The notes under the pieces were generated by a model. It was given only the letters and a program-made list of their open reading frames with translations, ran no database searches and was not told the origin of the DNA. Shown here piece after piece: positions 16,067 to 25,994 of a stretch of 64,000 nt of DNA (positions within the stretch are counted from its first letter, which is position 1; each line of letters opens with the position of its first letter). This stretch comes from CAWGJF01 sp963822905 (GTDB taxonomy: Bacteria; Bacteroidota; Ignavibacteria; Ignavibacteriales; Ignavibacteriaceae): positions 124,001-188,000 of the forward strand of contig CAWGJF010000001.1 in the NCBI GenBank assembly GCA_963822905.1. The letters are read 5' to 3'. Both the position numbers and the translations under genes were made by a program.

Positions 16067-17752
16067 TTATTTAACAAGCATTAATTTCTTTGTGTCTGTA
16101 AAATCATTCGCAGTTAATTTGTAAACATAAATTCCACTTGGTAAATCTGCGGCATTAAAAGTAGCCGAGTAATTCCCCGGTTCTTTTCTTTCGTTAACAA
16201 GATTTGCTACTTCCTTTCCAAGCATATCATAAACTTTCAAAGTCACTGTTCCCACGGCTTTGATTGAATAGCTGATTTGTGTTGTCGGATTGAATGGGTT
16301 GGGATAATTTTGATAAAGCTGATAGCTATAGCTCTCTCCCAAAGAATTTCCAGCACTAATTTTAGACGGAGGTTCTATACCTACACGAATATTGACTTCA
16401 TTCGAAAAATCGGAAGGATTACTTCCCAGGTCAACAGCCTTCAGTTTATAATATGCAAGACTTTCGTTTGCTTGTTTTGGACCAGTCAAAACTATTTCAT
16501 CTGGGTCTTCATAAGTGGTATTTGTTGTCGTTGCCTTTAAATGCCAATCCCCACCTTCGTCGCCACCTTTTTTCCATATCTGATAATTATTCATATCCGG
16601 CTCATTATTTTTAGTCCAGCTTAAAAGCGGATGGTTGTTCGCACTTTTTGTAACGGACAGGTTTTGTGGAGCTAATGGTGCATCATCCCATTGTGCATAT
16701 TTTAGGTAATTCGAACCATAGTCCTTCCAAATTACAAATAGGTCATTGCTTACAACAGAAAGCGGAGTATTTATACTCCCTTCTGTAATTGTGCTCAAAT
16801 AGTTTTCTGAACCCCAGCTTGAGCCGTTGTAGTATCTGTGCGTTAAGTCGTAATCACCGTAGATGATATGTAAATTATTATTTGCTGTTTGCTCAGCACA
16901 CCAAAATTGACTTGGTAAGCAACTATAACTGGCGTATGAATATGGTGACCACCCTGAGGAATTATCAAGTGGTCTGCTTCGAACCTTAAACTTAAAACCA
17001 CAACTACCCAAGTCGCAATAAAACTCAGTATAAAAATCGTATAGTCTGTTTGTCCTGACTTGTACTTTTTCTCTTGCCGAGGTTTCATTTTGCGCATCTA
17101 ATACAGTTTGTGGAGTTTCCCAATTGTTTCCATTCTTGTCTCTTGTCTTAGCTATTCCAGAGTTGTTGTTAGGATCTGAATTGTTTCCCGTATTATAGCT
17201 AACGTGAACTCTATTATTTGAAACAGCTACTGAAGGAAATCCGCCAACCTCTGAACCGTAGTCTGTAACATTTTTGTATTCAACCCACTGACCACTGGAG
17301 TTTACTTTTCTATAATATGTTTCATAATCATTTCCATTATCCTGCATTGCATAAACGACGTGAAGTCCCCTACTGTCGTAAACGATATCAACACCATTAC
17401 ATGTATTGCTACTAATCGCTTGACTAATAGGGCTTTCCCACGAACTTCCCGCATTGGTTGATTTTCTGAATTTCAAATTACTTCCAAGCTTGTAAACAAT
17501 GTAAACCTTATCATTATCACCCGAAATACAGGGAAATTCAGCGCCTGAAGATGTTTCAATTGTGGCGCTTCTTATTAATGAACCTGATGAGTTAATCAGG
17601 TAGTACTTTATTGAATTTGAACCATTTGAATTCTGAACCACGATATGATTTCCATCCTTATTAGTAAATAAATCCATCTTCACAACATTTGGTTCGCTGA
17701 TGGAAGTCGTAACTATATTATTCCAGCTTTGTGAAAAGACATAGGCTGTCAT
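16067..17752 (-). CDS. T9SS-secreted beta-propeller/FN3 protein; signal peptide in a shifted frame
   Basis: 561 residues in frame. The N-terminal 360 or so are repeated short strands with Asn/Ser/Tyr-rich turns and BNR-like elements (DKVYIVYKL, RKSTNAGSSWESP), suggesting a sialidase-like propeller. A fibronectin-III-like module (APQNLSVTKSANNHPLLSW) and the T9SS sorting domain (YQNYPNPFNPTTQISY) follow. In frame, only the end of a signal (MTAYVFSQ) is present. Immediately upstream an ATG at 17781 followed by A8 begins the missing half; one more A would read MKKKFVLFLIMTAYVFSQ. A one-base loss in that homopolymer, real or technical, is the simplest explanation. Confidence 0.8.
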   Translation of the reverse strand: MTAYVFSQSWNNIVTTSISEPNVVKMDLFTNKDGNHIVVQNSNGSNSIKYYLINSSGSLIRSATIETSSGAEFPCISGDNDKVYIVYKLGSNLKFRKSTNAGSSWESPISQAISSNTCNGVDIVYDSRGLHVVYAMQDNGNDYETYYRKVNSSGQWVEYKNVTDYGSEVGGFPSVAVSNNRVHVSYNTGNNSDPNNNSGIAKTRDKNGNNWETPQTVLDAQNETSAREKVQVRTNRLYDFYTEFYCDLGSCGFKFKVRSRPLDNSSGWSPYSYASYSCLPSQFWCAEQTANNNLHIIYGDYDLTHRYYNGSSWGSENYLSTITEGSINTPLSVVSNDLFVIWKDYGSNYLKYAQWDDAPLAPQNLSVTKSANNHPLLSWTKNNEPDMNNYQIWKKGGDEGGDWHLKATTTNTTYEDPDEIVLTGPKQANESLAYYKLKAVDLGSNPSDFSNEVNIRVGIEPPSKISAGNSLGESYSYQLYQNYPNPFNPTTQISYSIKAVGTVTLKVYDMLGKEVANLVNERKEPGNYSATFNAADLPSGIYVYKLTANDFTDTKKLMLVK

Positions 17753-17810
17753 AATTAAAAAGAGAACAAATTTTTTTTCATTTTTACACCCTTTAATAAA
17801 AACTGAAAAA

Positions 17811-19587
17811 TTATTTAAGCAAAACAGCTTTAATTGTTTTTATGTATTTGTCAGTTACTATTCTTATTAAATACACACCTGAAGGAAGCAATTTCCCGTT
17901 GCTATCCTTTGCATCCCAGTCAATCGTATAATTGCCGGGAGATAGTTCTTTATCTAAAAGCGTTGTTATTTCTTTCCCTAATAAATCATAAACTTTTAAT
18001 GATACATTTGAATATTCCGGAATATCAAAATTTATTTTAGTTGACGGGTTAAAGGGATTCGGGTAATTAGCATACAGATGAAAGTCAGTTGGTTGTGGAA
18101 AAGGATCAGTATCTAAGCCAATAGTAAATTCCGGCTTATAAATGAATGAAAATAACCTTAGCCCCACATTCTCAATTACGTCATCCAGATTAATAATAAT
18201 TTCCTCTTTTCCATCATTGGTAAGGTCATACATAGTAGCACCGTAATAAACACTGTTTCTACCTGCCAGGGCAAGATCATTCTGCTTGAAGTAGAACAAC
18301 TCATAGGTTTGATGATTCTGGCTCCCGTTGAATTTTAAGATCAGCACCGTTTGCTCAATGCAAATCATCATTTCCTGTACTCCATCCTTATCCACATCAA
18401 TTGCCTGAATATTGTCCTGCATAAAAAGAGAAAATTCCGACTAAATCAATTCTTCCAACAACTTGATAACTATTATTCCCATCCGATTCAAAGATTGTGA
18501 TTCTTGTAATTCCCACACCATTATAAAAAGCATCACCCATTACCCATATCTCTTTTTTACCATTCCTGTCTATATCATTAGTTTCTGCTAAATGAAAAGC
18601 ATTATAGGTTTCAACCATCCCCGTCCAGATTGGAGTGTAAGAATTATTCCCTGAATTCTCAATACTCAACACATCACCGTGAACGCTGCCTGTTAAAAAT
18701 TCAGTTTTGCCATCCTGATCAAAATCGTCTACCGTAAATCCTTCGAATTCCACATCAATTGAATGATAATCATAGAAATACACAGAATCAAAAGTCGGAA
18801 CCGTTGGGTCGTATTCAAATACATAGATGCCAGTACCATAAATGTGAAAAAGCTGATCAGTAAAGTTATCACCATCCCAATCCCCAAACATATTATCATT
18901 TTGTTGAGTTATTCCAGGCTCAAATTGATAGTAAAAATTAAATGATAATATTTTTGCAAGACTATCAGGGGCTGACTTTTTAAAAAATAAATAATTATTG
19001 CCTGAATAGGATCCAGTATCGTTAAATCTACGAAGATGTAACTCCTCCGACCCATCTTTATCTACATCAAAAATTGACACCGCTATATTTGTACTGTCAT
19101 AGCAATAAACTGAATCAAATCCACCCTGTTCATTTTCCTCAAAAATTATTATATCACTGTAATCGGAAGTATAATCCTTCATTTGCCCGTATAATTCAGG
19201 AAGTTTATTGTTGTTAATATCAGCAACCAGCATTGGACTCGGATCTGAAACATTCCCGAGAGGCACTTCCTGCCAGAAGCTGTATTTCTGGTAATAAAGA
19301 GTTGTGTCAATTGTTCTTAAGTCTATTATTGTGCTGTCGTAGGTTGGAGAATAGTTTGTGGGCTGTTGGTGGTCGTTTGGCTTATAGTCTGCAATGTTTT
19401 TGTACAGCACTTTTCCGTTTTGGTATTCTAACTTTAATATATCTTTTTGTATTTCGGTTATTTTTATATCGGTTCTGGTTTTTAATTGCTCAAGCTTTTC
19501 TTCTTTTGTTTCATATCTGTTCTGTGCAAGGGAAGTACTACAAACTACAAACAACAGACAACTAACTAATGTTAACTTCATCTTCAT
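17811..19587 (-). pseudogene. T9SS-secreted VCBS/FG-GAP repeat protein, split by a frameshift
   Basis: Two frames (19587-18397 and 18422-17811) form one protein of about 590 residues. The first has a signal peptide (LTLVSCLLFVVCSTSLAQ) and FG-GAP-like calcium-binding repeats (DVDKDGSEEL, DFDQDGKTEF, DIDRNGKKEI). The second continues with DVDKDGVQEM and DLTNDGKEEI and ends in the T9SS sorting domain (YANYPNPFNPSTKINF). The break is at an A5 run, 18423-18427; removing one base joins GIFSFMQDNIQAIDVDKDG. Without the second part the product would lack its sorting signal and not be attached. The 5' leader carries the long repeat at 19635-19968. Confidence 0.85.
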
Positions 19588-19634
19588 TACCTTTTTTATA
19601 AAATAGTTAGGGAAAGAAACAATTGTTTACTCAA

Positions 19635-19968
19635 GCTATGTAAAACCCGTAGGGAAGGGAAAGAAATTTTGTTTTTGTAAACCTGCCTTTGTAATGGAGA
19701 ATGACGATAAAACTTCATAAGGGAGGATAAAAAGATGGCAGGAAAAATTCACCATCTTTTTCTCCCGCCAAACAGAGAGAGAGAGAGAGTAATAATTGTG
19801 CCAATTTATCAACCGTTCAGGTTGACCGAAAAGCTTGGCTTCACAAAGAAAACTTAGCATCAGGAACCACCCTTAATGAAGTTGTAAGCAACTTAAATTA
19901 TTTAAGGGAAAATGTAAATAGTTGGTTGCTGGCTGTGTAGTAATTTATTATAATTAATTTTGTTGCGG
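19635..19968. repeat. Diverged long intergenic repeat, copy A
   Basis: This 330-bp stretch of the 500-bp gene-free gap matches 27189-27494 over its whole length. Shared blocks are AAAACCCGTnGGGAAnGGAAAG, GGCAGGA...CACCATCTTTTTCTCCC, a GA tract, TAATAATTGTGCCA, TTAAATTATTTAA, ATGTAAATAGTTG and TTTTGTTGCG. Copy A holds about 40 extra bases after the TAATAATTGTGCCA block. It contains a 10-bp perfect hairpin, AAAAAGATGG (19729-19738) with CCATCTTTTT (19752-19761), and a GA dinucleotide run at 19774-19789. It begins 48 bases upstream of a T9SS gene start. The remaining bases up to 20088 show nothing else. Confidence 0.8.
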
Positions 19969-20088
19969 TTTATAAAAATTTGATAAAGGATATTGTGTAT
20001 GAGAAAGAGAGAGTTGTTATCTGCGGAAATAATCCCGCAGATATATAAGAATCGGTTTACATATTAGTATAGTTTCTGTTTGGAGAAG

Positions 20089-21615
20089 TTACTTCAACAA
20101 AATCATTTTTATTGTTTGTCTCAAAGTTCCGGATTCAATCGCTGCAAAATATACACCACTCGGATATTTTGTTCCGTCAAACTCTATTGAGTGAGGGCCG
20201 GCTTCCTGGTATCCCTGCCGTAAAGTAACAACCTCATTTCCTGGCGCAGAATAGATTACCAGCCTGAATGAAATTCCTCTTTTTAAAGTATAATTAATCG
20301 TTGTTGTGGGGTTAAAAGGATTAGGATAATTTTGGTATAATTGAAAAGCAATCGGGCTTGTGGCATTATAATTTTTCACTGTTACAAGTGGTAAAGTTTC
20401 AAAACTCTTGAACAGCACATCGGGCATCCTGTCAGGAGGCATACCTAACTGGTTTGTTAAAAGAGTTGCATAAATCTGCCTGTAGTCAAATTTATATTTG
20501 ATATCACCGTTGTTATCAAGATCAGACAAATCGGGGTTCTCCCCATAAATTCCACCGTTAACATTTTGACCAACAACAAATAATGGTGCTGCTGTTCCGT
20601 GGTCTGTTCCCCCGCTGCTGTTTTGATTAACGCGCCTTCCAAATTCTGAAAATGTCATTAATACAACCCGGTTTGCAACCCCAAGCAATTCAAGATCTTC
20701 CTGGAATGCAGCAACTGCTTCCGCAACATTTGAGAGCACATTAGCCTGGCTGTTTAATTGATTAGCATGTGTATCAAAGCCGCTGATTGAAGTTAAATAA
20801 ACAGGGGTTTCTAATCCTCCCGCAATTAATTCTGCAACAATTGCAAGCTGTTTGCCAAGCTGTGTATTTGGATAATCTGCAAGGTTCTGAACAGTATCAG
20901 CTTTATCCTTAATTATTTCAGCGTAGCGGATGGATTGTGCTGCTATTTCTTTAATATACTTTAATTGATGTCCTGCAATTGTGTCAGGAGGAGGATCGTT
21001 GTCTGCAGTACTGCCATTAATAAGCTGATAAAACTGGTTTGGGGATTCAAATGAAATTCCCATTGATCCCTGGCAGGTACATTCCAGCAATGCTGATTGC
21101 GTAGAGCCTATCTGGATTGCCATCGGGTGTTCAGTATTAAATTCAGTATAATCTGTAAATACGTTTGCAAGGAATCTTCCGGCCCAGCCATCTTCAACAA
21201 CAACATCTGAATCAGATGCACTTAGCCAGATATCTGTTGAACGGAAATGTGACCTGTTTGGATTTTCATAACCAACGTTTTGTACAACTGCTAATTTACC
21301 ATCATCATATATTGACTTTAACGGCATAAGTGATGGATGCATACCGGTCAGGTTGCTAAGGTGAATTGCATCTGTTTTCTTAATTCCTATTGTCGGACGG
21401 GCATTATAGTAAAGACTGTCTTCAAAAGGTATAATTGTGTTAAGTCCATCATTACCACCGCTCAATTGAAGAATTACAACTACCCTTCCATTTACTTCCT
21501 TAATATTCAGGAATGATTTTGAAAAAGCCCGGAGAGGTATATCACCAAGAGCCATTGAAACTGTTCCTGCGCCTGTAATAACTCCAAGATTTCTTAAAAA
21601 TGATCTTCTGTCCAT
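20089..21615 (-). CDS. DUF1501 protein with T9SS sorting domain
   Basis: 508 residues. The N terminus MDRRSFLRNLG...GTVSMALG is a twin-arginine-like leader (RRSFLR). The body matches DUF1501, a sulfatase/alkaline-phosphatase-fold family: VVVILQLSGGNDGLNT, RSHFRSTDIW, GGTDHGTAAPLFVVG and GGIYGENPDLSDLD. The C-terminal 85 residues are a T9SS sorting domain (YQNYPNPFNPTTTINY). It lies 14 bases downstream of a DUF1800 gene, the usual pairing for these uncharacterised families. Two export routes in one protein, Tat-like across the inner membrane and then T9SS, is noteworthy. No enzymatic function is established. Confidence 0.92.
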   Translation of the reverse strand: MDRRSFLRNLGVITGAGTVSMALGDIPLRAFSKSFLNIKEVNGRVVVILQLSGGNDGLNTIIPFEDSLYYNARPTIGIKKTDAIHLSNLTGMHPSLMPLKSIYDDGKLAVVQNVGYENPNRSHFRSTDIWLSASDSDVVVEDGWAGRFLANVFTDYTEFNTEHPMAIQIGSTQSALLECTCQGSMGISFESPNQFYQLINGSTADNDPPPDTIAGHQLKYIKEIAAQSIRYAEIIKDKADTVQNLADYPNTQLGKQLAIVAELIAGGLETPVYLTSISGFDTHANQLNSQANVLSNVAEAVAAFQEDLELLGVANRVVLMTFSEFGRRVNQNSSGGTDHGTAAPLFVVGQNVNGGIYGENPDLSDLDNNGDIKYKFDYRQIYATLLTNQLGMPPDRMPDVLFKSFETLPLVTVKNYNATSPIAFQLYQNYPNPFNPTTTINYTLKRGISFRLVIYSAPGNEVVTLRQGYQEAGPHSIEFDGTKYPSGVYFAAIESGTLRQTIKMILLK

Positions 21616-21629
21616 AAGTTTTTTTCCAA

Positions 21630-23003
21630 TTATGAAAGTTGATACTCTGATAGTCTCATTAATGCTTTAAAGTATTTCTTGAGCCTGTCTTCTGCCAGCG
21701 GATCGTTTGTAGACCAATCATAAACGTTTGCTCCATCAAGCAAAGTGCTGAGCAGATAATCTTTCCTGTTTTCGCTTAAAGGAAATTGAACAAATATTTT
21801 TGCGAGATCAGCGATTAGTTGAACTGCATCTTCCGAACTGCTGAATTGCCTTGCATAGTCCACAAGATTCAATTGAAAAGTTAAATCACCACCGTCAGGT
21901 TTTTCTCCATTAATGACTGCATCTGTATAAATATGTCTTTCCGGTAATGTGGTTGTGTTGATCCAAACTTTATCACCATCCCAGCCGCTAACATTAGGTG
22001 GTGATAATAATTCCTGTTTTGTTTGTTCTGCAACAGTTCGTATATAAATATAATCTGGTGTTGCAACATTAAATTGACGCATAGTTCCAACCAGTAATTC
22101 AACAGGGCTTTTAATTTTTGCTCCTCTTATTTCATCGGAGTGAAACATAACAGATTTCAAAAGCATTGATAGAACAGGTTTAAGTTCAAAATTGTTCTCA
22201 GTTAGAATTTGGGCCATTGCTACAACGCTGTCTTGATCAACATCAACATGAACAAATTCATGATAGAGTTCGCTGCATATAAATGTAGAAGCTGCGGGTT
22301 GTGTGAAAATAATATTAACAACATCATCATTATTGAAATTGCCTGTCTGTCCCAGGTAAGTTTTTTCACCATCATCAAATCTGGTTTCATTAAAATTCGA
22401 TGTTAATCCGTCAACCTGCCAACCGGTTAATGCTCTTGCTCCTTCCTGTACATCCTGCTCAGTGTAATTTCCTAAACCAAGAGTAAATAATTCCATTAAT
22501 TCTCTTGCATAATTTTCATTCGGTGCGCCTTTCCTGTTTTTAATTCCATCAAGATAAATAAGCATTGCGGGGTCAATCGTTACTGCTTTTGTCAACTCTA
22601 TAACATTTCCCATTGAGTGATCACGAAACAGTTGATTTTGCCAGTACATTCTTTGAGGAAGGGTTACTTTTACAACATCACTCACAAAGTGGTTATGCCA
22701 GAACAGAACTAATTTTTCACGCAGAGAATAACCCTGTGTAACCATAAGGTTGTACCACCAATAAATAAGTTCCCTGGTTCGTTCTGTTGAATTCTCATTG
22801 GTTGCATCGTTTACCCAGTAACCTGGTGGTGTAGGAGCAGGTTGATCAGCAAGCAGGTAGTTATCTACAAAGTCATCAAGTGTAATCGAAAGAGCAAATT
22901 CCAAATCCTGTTTGTTATAACCGAAAAGTGATCTTGATAATATATGCCGCGCAGCATCTTCATCCCACACGCTGATTTTATTAAGATTTGTTACACCTTT
23001 CAC
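21630..23003 (-). CDS. DUF1800-family protein
   Basis: 457 residues, GTG start preceded by AGAGG. DUF1800 signatures: ARHILSRSLFGY near the N terminus, LREKLVLFWHNHFVSD, NYARELMELFTLGLGNYTEQDV, ARALTGW, and the C-terminal PPNVSGWDGDKVWINTTTL. It is the first gene of a two-gene operon with the DUF1501 gene. Family members are widespread in Bacteroidota, Planctomycetes and others; their function is unknown, although co-occurrence implies a joint role with DUF1501. No clear signal peptide is visible in this copy. Confidence 0.92.
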   Translation of the reverse strand: MKGVTNLNKISVWDEDAARHILSRSLFGYNKQDLEFALSITLDDFVDNYLLADQPAPTPPGYWVNDATNENSTERTRELIYWWYNLMVTQGYSLREKLVLFWHNHFVSDVVKVTLPQRMYWQNQLFRDHSMGNVIELTKAVTIDPAMLIYLDGIKNRKGAPNENYARELMELFTLGLGNYTEQDVQEGARALTGWQVDGLTSNFNETRFDDGEKTYLGQTGNFNNDDVVNIIFTQPAASTFICSELYHEFVHVDVDQDSVVAMAQILTENNFELKPVLSMLLKSVMFHSDEIRGAKIKSPVELLVGTMRQFNVATPDYIYIRTVAEQTKQELLSPPNVSGWDGDKVWINTTTLPERHIYTDAVINGEKPDGGDLTFQLNLVDYARQFSSSEDAVQLIADLAKIFVQFPLSENRKDYLLSTLLDGANVYDWSTNDPLAEDRLKKYFKALMRLSEYQLS

Positions 23004-23296
23004 TTGTAAGCCTCTGTTGTTATTGATTTTATAAACCCCCGGGGAATAGAAAAAACTCTCTAAAAATATGCCGGTAAAAAATTATTGATATAACGCAACC
23101 AATTAAAAGTTTAAAATTTATTTGTATTAATTACTCGTAAATATTTCTGACAGAAAGATGATATTTACTTGCTGATAAGGAAAGTTGGCGGGGTTTAGTT
23201 TTAATAAAAAAGTGTTTCAAAAAATGAGACACCCGTTTAAAATCAAAAATAAATCGCAGTTAGATATATTTATAAGCTGTTTTACAAAACCAATTA

Positions 23297-23687
23297 CTAC
23301 GCAGGTTCAAACAAAGCACACACTGCGCCTGCGGGATCTTCAATCACACAATACTTTCCATAGTTACCAAATTTTTTAGGTGGTGAAATTAATTTACCGC
23401 CAAGCTCTTTACAATGCTTCGCACTCTCTTCAACATTTGCAACTGTTATATATAAAAGCCACTGTGATGGAAGAAACTCGTTTGATCCTTTTTTATGGCA
23501 AATACCCGTAACTGTTCTCCCACTTTCGAGGCGCATTCATATTAAAGTCGTCATACTCCCCAAGGGAAACCGGTTCCGGTTCCCAACCGACAACCTTGCT
23601 GTAAAAATCTCTAACTTCTTCTGTGTTTTGCACTGTCAGATCAAACCAGCTTATCGATCCGACTTCTGGTTTTTCCTGTTCGCTCAT
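23297..23687 (-). pseudogene. VOC/glyoxalase-family protein, frameshifted
   Basis: Starting at the ATG at 23687 (MSEQEKPEVGSISWFDLTV), one frame gives the first beta-alpha-beta module, ending near ...DDFNMNAP. A second frame, from about 23530, continues with ESGRTVTGICHKK and the second module (WLLYITVANVEESAKHCKELGG...IEDPAGAVCALFEP). Removing one base near 23527-23536 fuses them into a normal VOC protein of about 130 residues. This is the subtype with N-terminal SISWFDLTV seen in many uncharacterised glyoxalase-like proteins. Either recently inactivated or a base-calling error. Confidence 0.83.
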
Positions 23688-23845
23688 TTTATGCCTAATT
23701 TTTTCCGCAAGATAATAATTATATTTGAAATGAAACAAATCTTCTATACTTCTTGATTTCCGAATGCCAAATCCCGATCTTACCCTTCCTGATTTTAAAG
23801 TGGGCGACTTTAATCAAATTTAATAAATAATAATTGGAGGTTGGT

Positions 23846-24382
23846 ATGAAAAAGTTATTTTCACTTTTTCTGATGTTACTTTTTGGCGTGTCTATGCTCC
23901 AGGCGCAGGATATGTCTGAGCTAAAGAGCAAAGTTCAAAAATTGAACGACGAGTTTAGTGAAAAAATGGTAGCAGGTGATATGGAATCAATGTGGGACGG
24001 TTATGCCGATGATGTTATATCGATGCCAAGTTATGAACCAATGTTAAAAGGCAAAGATGCCTGCATCGAGTCATCAAAACAAATGATGAAATCTGGAATG
24101 AAATTCACTGCCTTTAAAACAACTGTAACTGATGTTATGAAATACGGCGATTTGGTTGTCGATATCGGGACTTATGAATTAAAAATGACTATACCCGGAA
24201 TGGCTGACCCGATAAATGATCATGGAAAATATTTAACACTCTGGGAAATGCAAAGTGATGGTTCGATGAAAGTAAAAGTTGAAACCTGGAATACAGATGT
24301 TAACCCGATGCAGATGATGGGTAACCACGGAGATGATATGGGAAAGCCTGAAAAAGAAAAAATGATGGAAAAGAAACAATAA
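23846..24382 (+). CDS. Secreted SnoaL/DUF4440-like protein
   Basis: 178 residues from the ATG at 23846 with GGAGG upstream. A signal peptide (LFSLFLMLLFGVSMLQAQ) is followed by a cone-shaped NTF2-like fold: helix KLNDEFSEKMVAGDMESMWDGYADD, MLKGKDACIES, and strands with WEMQSDGSMKVKVETWNTD. The arrangement matches DUF4440/SnoaL-like proteins, many of which bind small hydrophobic ligands. The C-terminal tail is very methionine- and lysine-rich, an oddity of unknown meaning. A terminator follows. A second, unrelated-looking SnoaL-like gene lies at 62405. Confidence 0.82.
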   Translation: MKKLFSLFLMLLFGVSMLQAQDMSELKSKVQKLNDEFSEKMVAGDMESMWDGYADDVISMPSYEPMLKGKDACIESSKQMMKSGMKFTAFKTTVTDVMKYGDLVVDIGTYELKMTIPGMADPINDHGKYLTLWEMQSDGSMKVKVETWNTDVNPMQMMGNHGDDMGKPEKEKMMEKKQ

Positions 24383-24405
24383 GATTTTTTATTAAACTGA
24401 ATTTT

Positions 24406-24436
24406 AAAGGCGAACTTATTTTGGTTCGCCCTTTTT
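24406..24436. terminator. Bidirectional terminator, same stem as at 16021
   Basis: GGCGAAC (24409-24415) pairs with GTTCGCC (24424-24430) around an 8-nt loop. A's precede it and CTTTTT follows. It separates the convergent SnoaL-like gene and T9SS gene. Its stem is identical to the terminator after slyD. Confidence 0.85.
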
Positions 24437-25988
24437 ATTTAAGCAAAATTAATTTTTTTGTCAAAATAAAATCTCCTGATTGGAACTGGTAAAAATAAAT
24501 TCCAGCTGGAAGATTATCAGCCTGAAATAAAACATCGTATTCCCCTCTGTTCTGGTATCTTTCCAAAAGAGTCACAACTTCTTTGCCTAATAAATCATAT
24601 AGTTTTAATGTTACTCTACCCGATTTCGGGATTTTATATTTTATGTGAGTTGAGGGATTAAATGGATTTGGGAAATTTTGTTCAAGCCGATAATCCATGA
24701 TTTCATTATTATCATTTTCAACAAGTGTAACCGTATCTCTTACTGCTATAAGATTTCTCATATGGTTTTGAAATGTTGAACTTAGGTGGGTACCAATATA
24801 CAAGGTTCCATCTGAACCAATTGCTGGGGATGTATTATATTCGTAATCCTCAAGGTCTAACTTCCAAAGTATAGTTCCATCAATGTCAATACACCAGAAA
24901 TTAGTTTGGAGACCCGATGTGGAACCACAATATATTTTACCGGCAGCATCACAAACAAGCCCGTGATCGATTAGTGCACCGTCATTATTGTTATCACCTA
25001 ATGCTGTCTTCCAGTTAAGATTTCCAAAATAGTCAATTGAATTTACGTAACCACTATCATCTGTATTAGTTTGAAAGATTATATTTCCATTTTTGTCTAT
25101 TGCAGGCGAAGAATAATTTTGATAACCCTCATTAACCAAAGGATATTTCCAATTAACAGTACCATTGGGATTTAAACAAAAAAGGTATTGGTTTGCTGAG
25201 CTATCTGAAGCATAAAAATAAATTTTGTTTTGATTATCAACAATTGGTGTCCCCCAACTATGAGTAAACGTATTAAGTTCAAAAGACCATAAATGTTCAC
25301 CTTGCACTGTAACTGCATTAATAGCTTTCGGGTCCAGTGTTTGTATTCGCCCGGAAAAATAAAAAATTGTATCCCCTCCTGTTGAGAAAACAATTTCTGT
25401 GTCAGAAATATAAGGAGTATAAATTGAATCAATTATTTCCCCATTTTCTGGTTCAACAACAAACAACGTATCGATCCAATGTAAAAACATATTATGATTT
25501 TTTGCTACAGGGATATATCTTGTAAAATATGTATACATGAATTTTTTATTATTCCACTTCAATGTGCCATCAGGATTAAGAGCATAGAGTCCTCCCAAAA
25601 TTGATGAGAAATAAATTGTTCCATCGTTTGTTATTGTTGGACCCGCAACATTCGCACTGGGGTCATCTGTAAGAAATGTCCAAACCCCCCCCCCATTTTT
25701 ATCCATTGAATAAAAGTAGTTGGCGGTATCACTCGTAAATGCTGCAGTCCCAAAGAAAAGATTGTCTTCAAAACCTATTACCGGACCATGAAAAATTCCT
25801 AAAGGCATATCCTTTCGCCAGAGAACATTATTTGTTAATGGACCAACAAATTCAGACCTTCCAGTCCCTTGCATATCACCTCTTACTACAGGCCATGGCG
25901 AATCAGCTAAAGATGGCCATGATATTTTAACCTGCTGCTGTCCATAAATCATAAAAGAACAAACTAATAAAAGGCAAAGTTTTAACAT
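24435..25988 (-). CDS. T9SS-secreted PQQ-like beta-propeller protein
   Basis: 517 residues with a signal peptide (LCLLLVCSFMIYGQ). Eight or so blades resemble quinoprotein/WD-like repeats: NDGTIYFSSILGGLYALNPDGTLKWN, KNGNIIFQT, AAGKIYCGS, IDGTILWKLDLEDYEYNTSPAIGSDGTLYIGT. The C terminus is a T9SS sorting domain (EQNFPNPFNPSTHIKY...TKKLILLK). There are no obvious PQQ-enzyme catalytic residues, so a binding or structural propeller is more likely. A run of ten C's at 25685-25694 lies inside the gene but keeps the frame. The upstream gene ends 6 bases before this start, so the two form an operon. Confidence 0.87.
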   Translation of the reverse strand: MLKLCLLLVCSFMIYGQQQVKISWPSLADSPWPVVRGDMQGTGRSEFVGPLTNNVLWRKDMPLGIFHGPVIGFEDNLFFGTAAFTSDTANYFYSMDKNGGGVWTFLTDDPSANVAGPTITNDGTIYFSSILGGLYALNPDGTLKWNNKKFMYTYFTRYIPVAKNHNMFLHWIDTLFVVEPENGEIIDSIYTPYISDTEIVFSTGGDTIFYFSGRIQTLDPKAINAVTVQGEHLWSFELNTFTHSWGTPIVDNQNKIYFYASDSSANQYLFCLNPNGTVNWKYPLVNEGYQNYSSPAIDKNGNIIFQTNTDDSGYVNSIDYFGNLNWKTALGDNNNDGALIDHGLVCDAAGKIYCGSTSGLQTNFWCIDIDGTILWKLDLEDYEYNTSPAIGSDGTLYIGTHLSSTFQNHMRNLIAVRDTVTLVENDNNEIMDYRLEQNFPNPFNPSTHIKYKIPKSGRVTLKLYDLLGKEVVTLLERYQNRGEYDVLFQADNLPAGIYFYQFQSGDFILTKKLILLK

Positions 25989-25994
25989 AGATGT

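Noticed and set aside
25685..25694. Run of ten C's as a possible frameshift site
   Set aside because: The propeller frame reads through it (GGGV) with normal sequence on both sides, so no break exists in this assembly.
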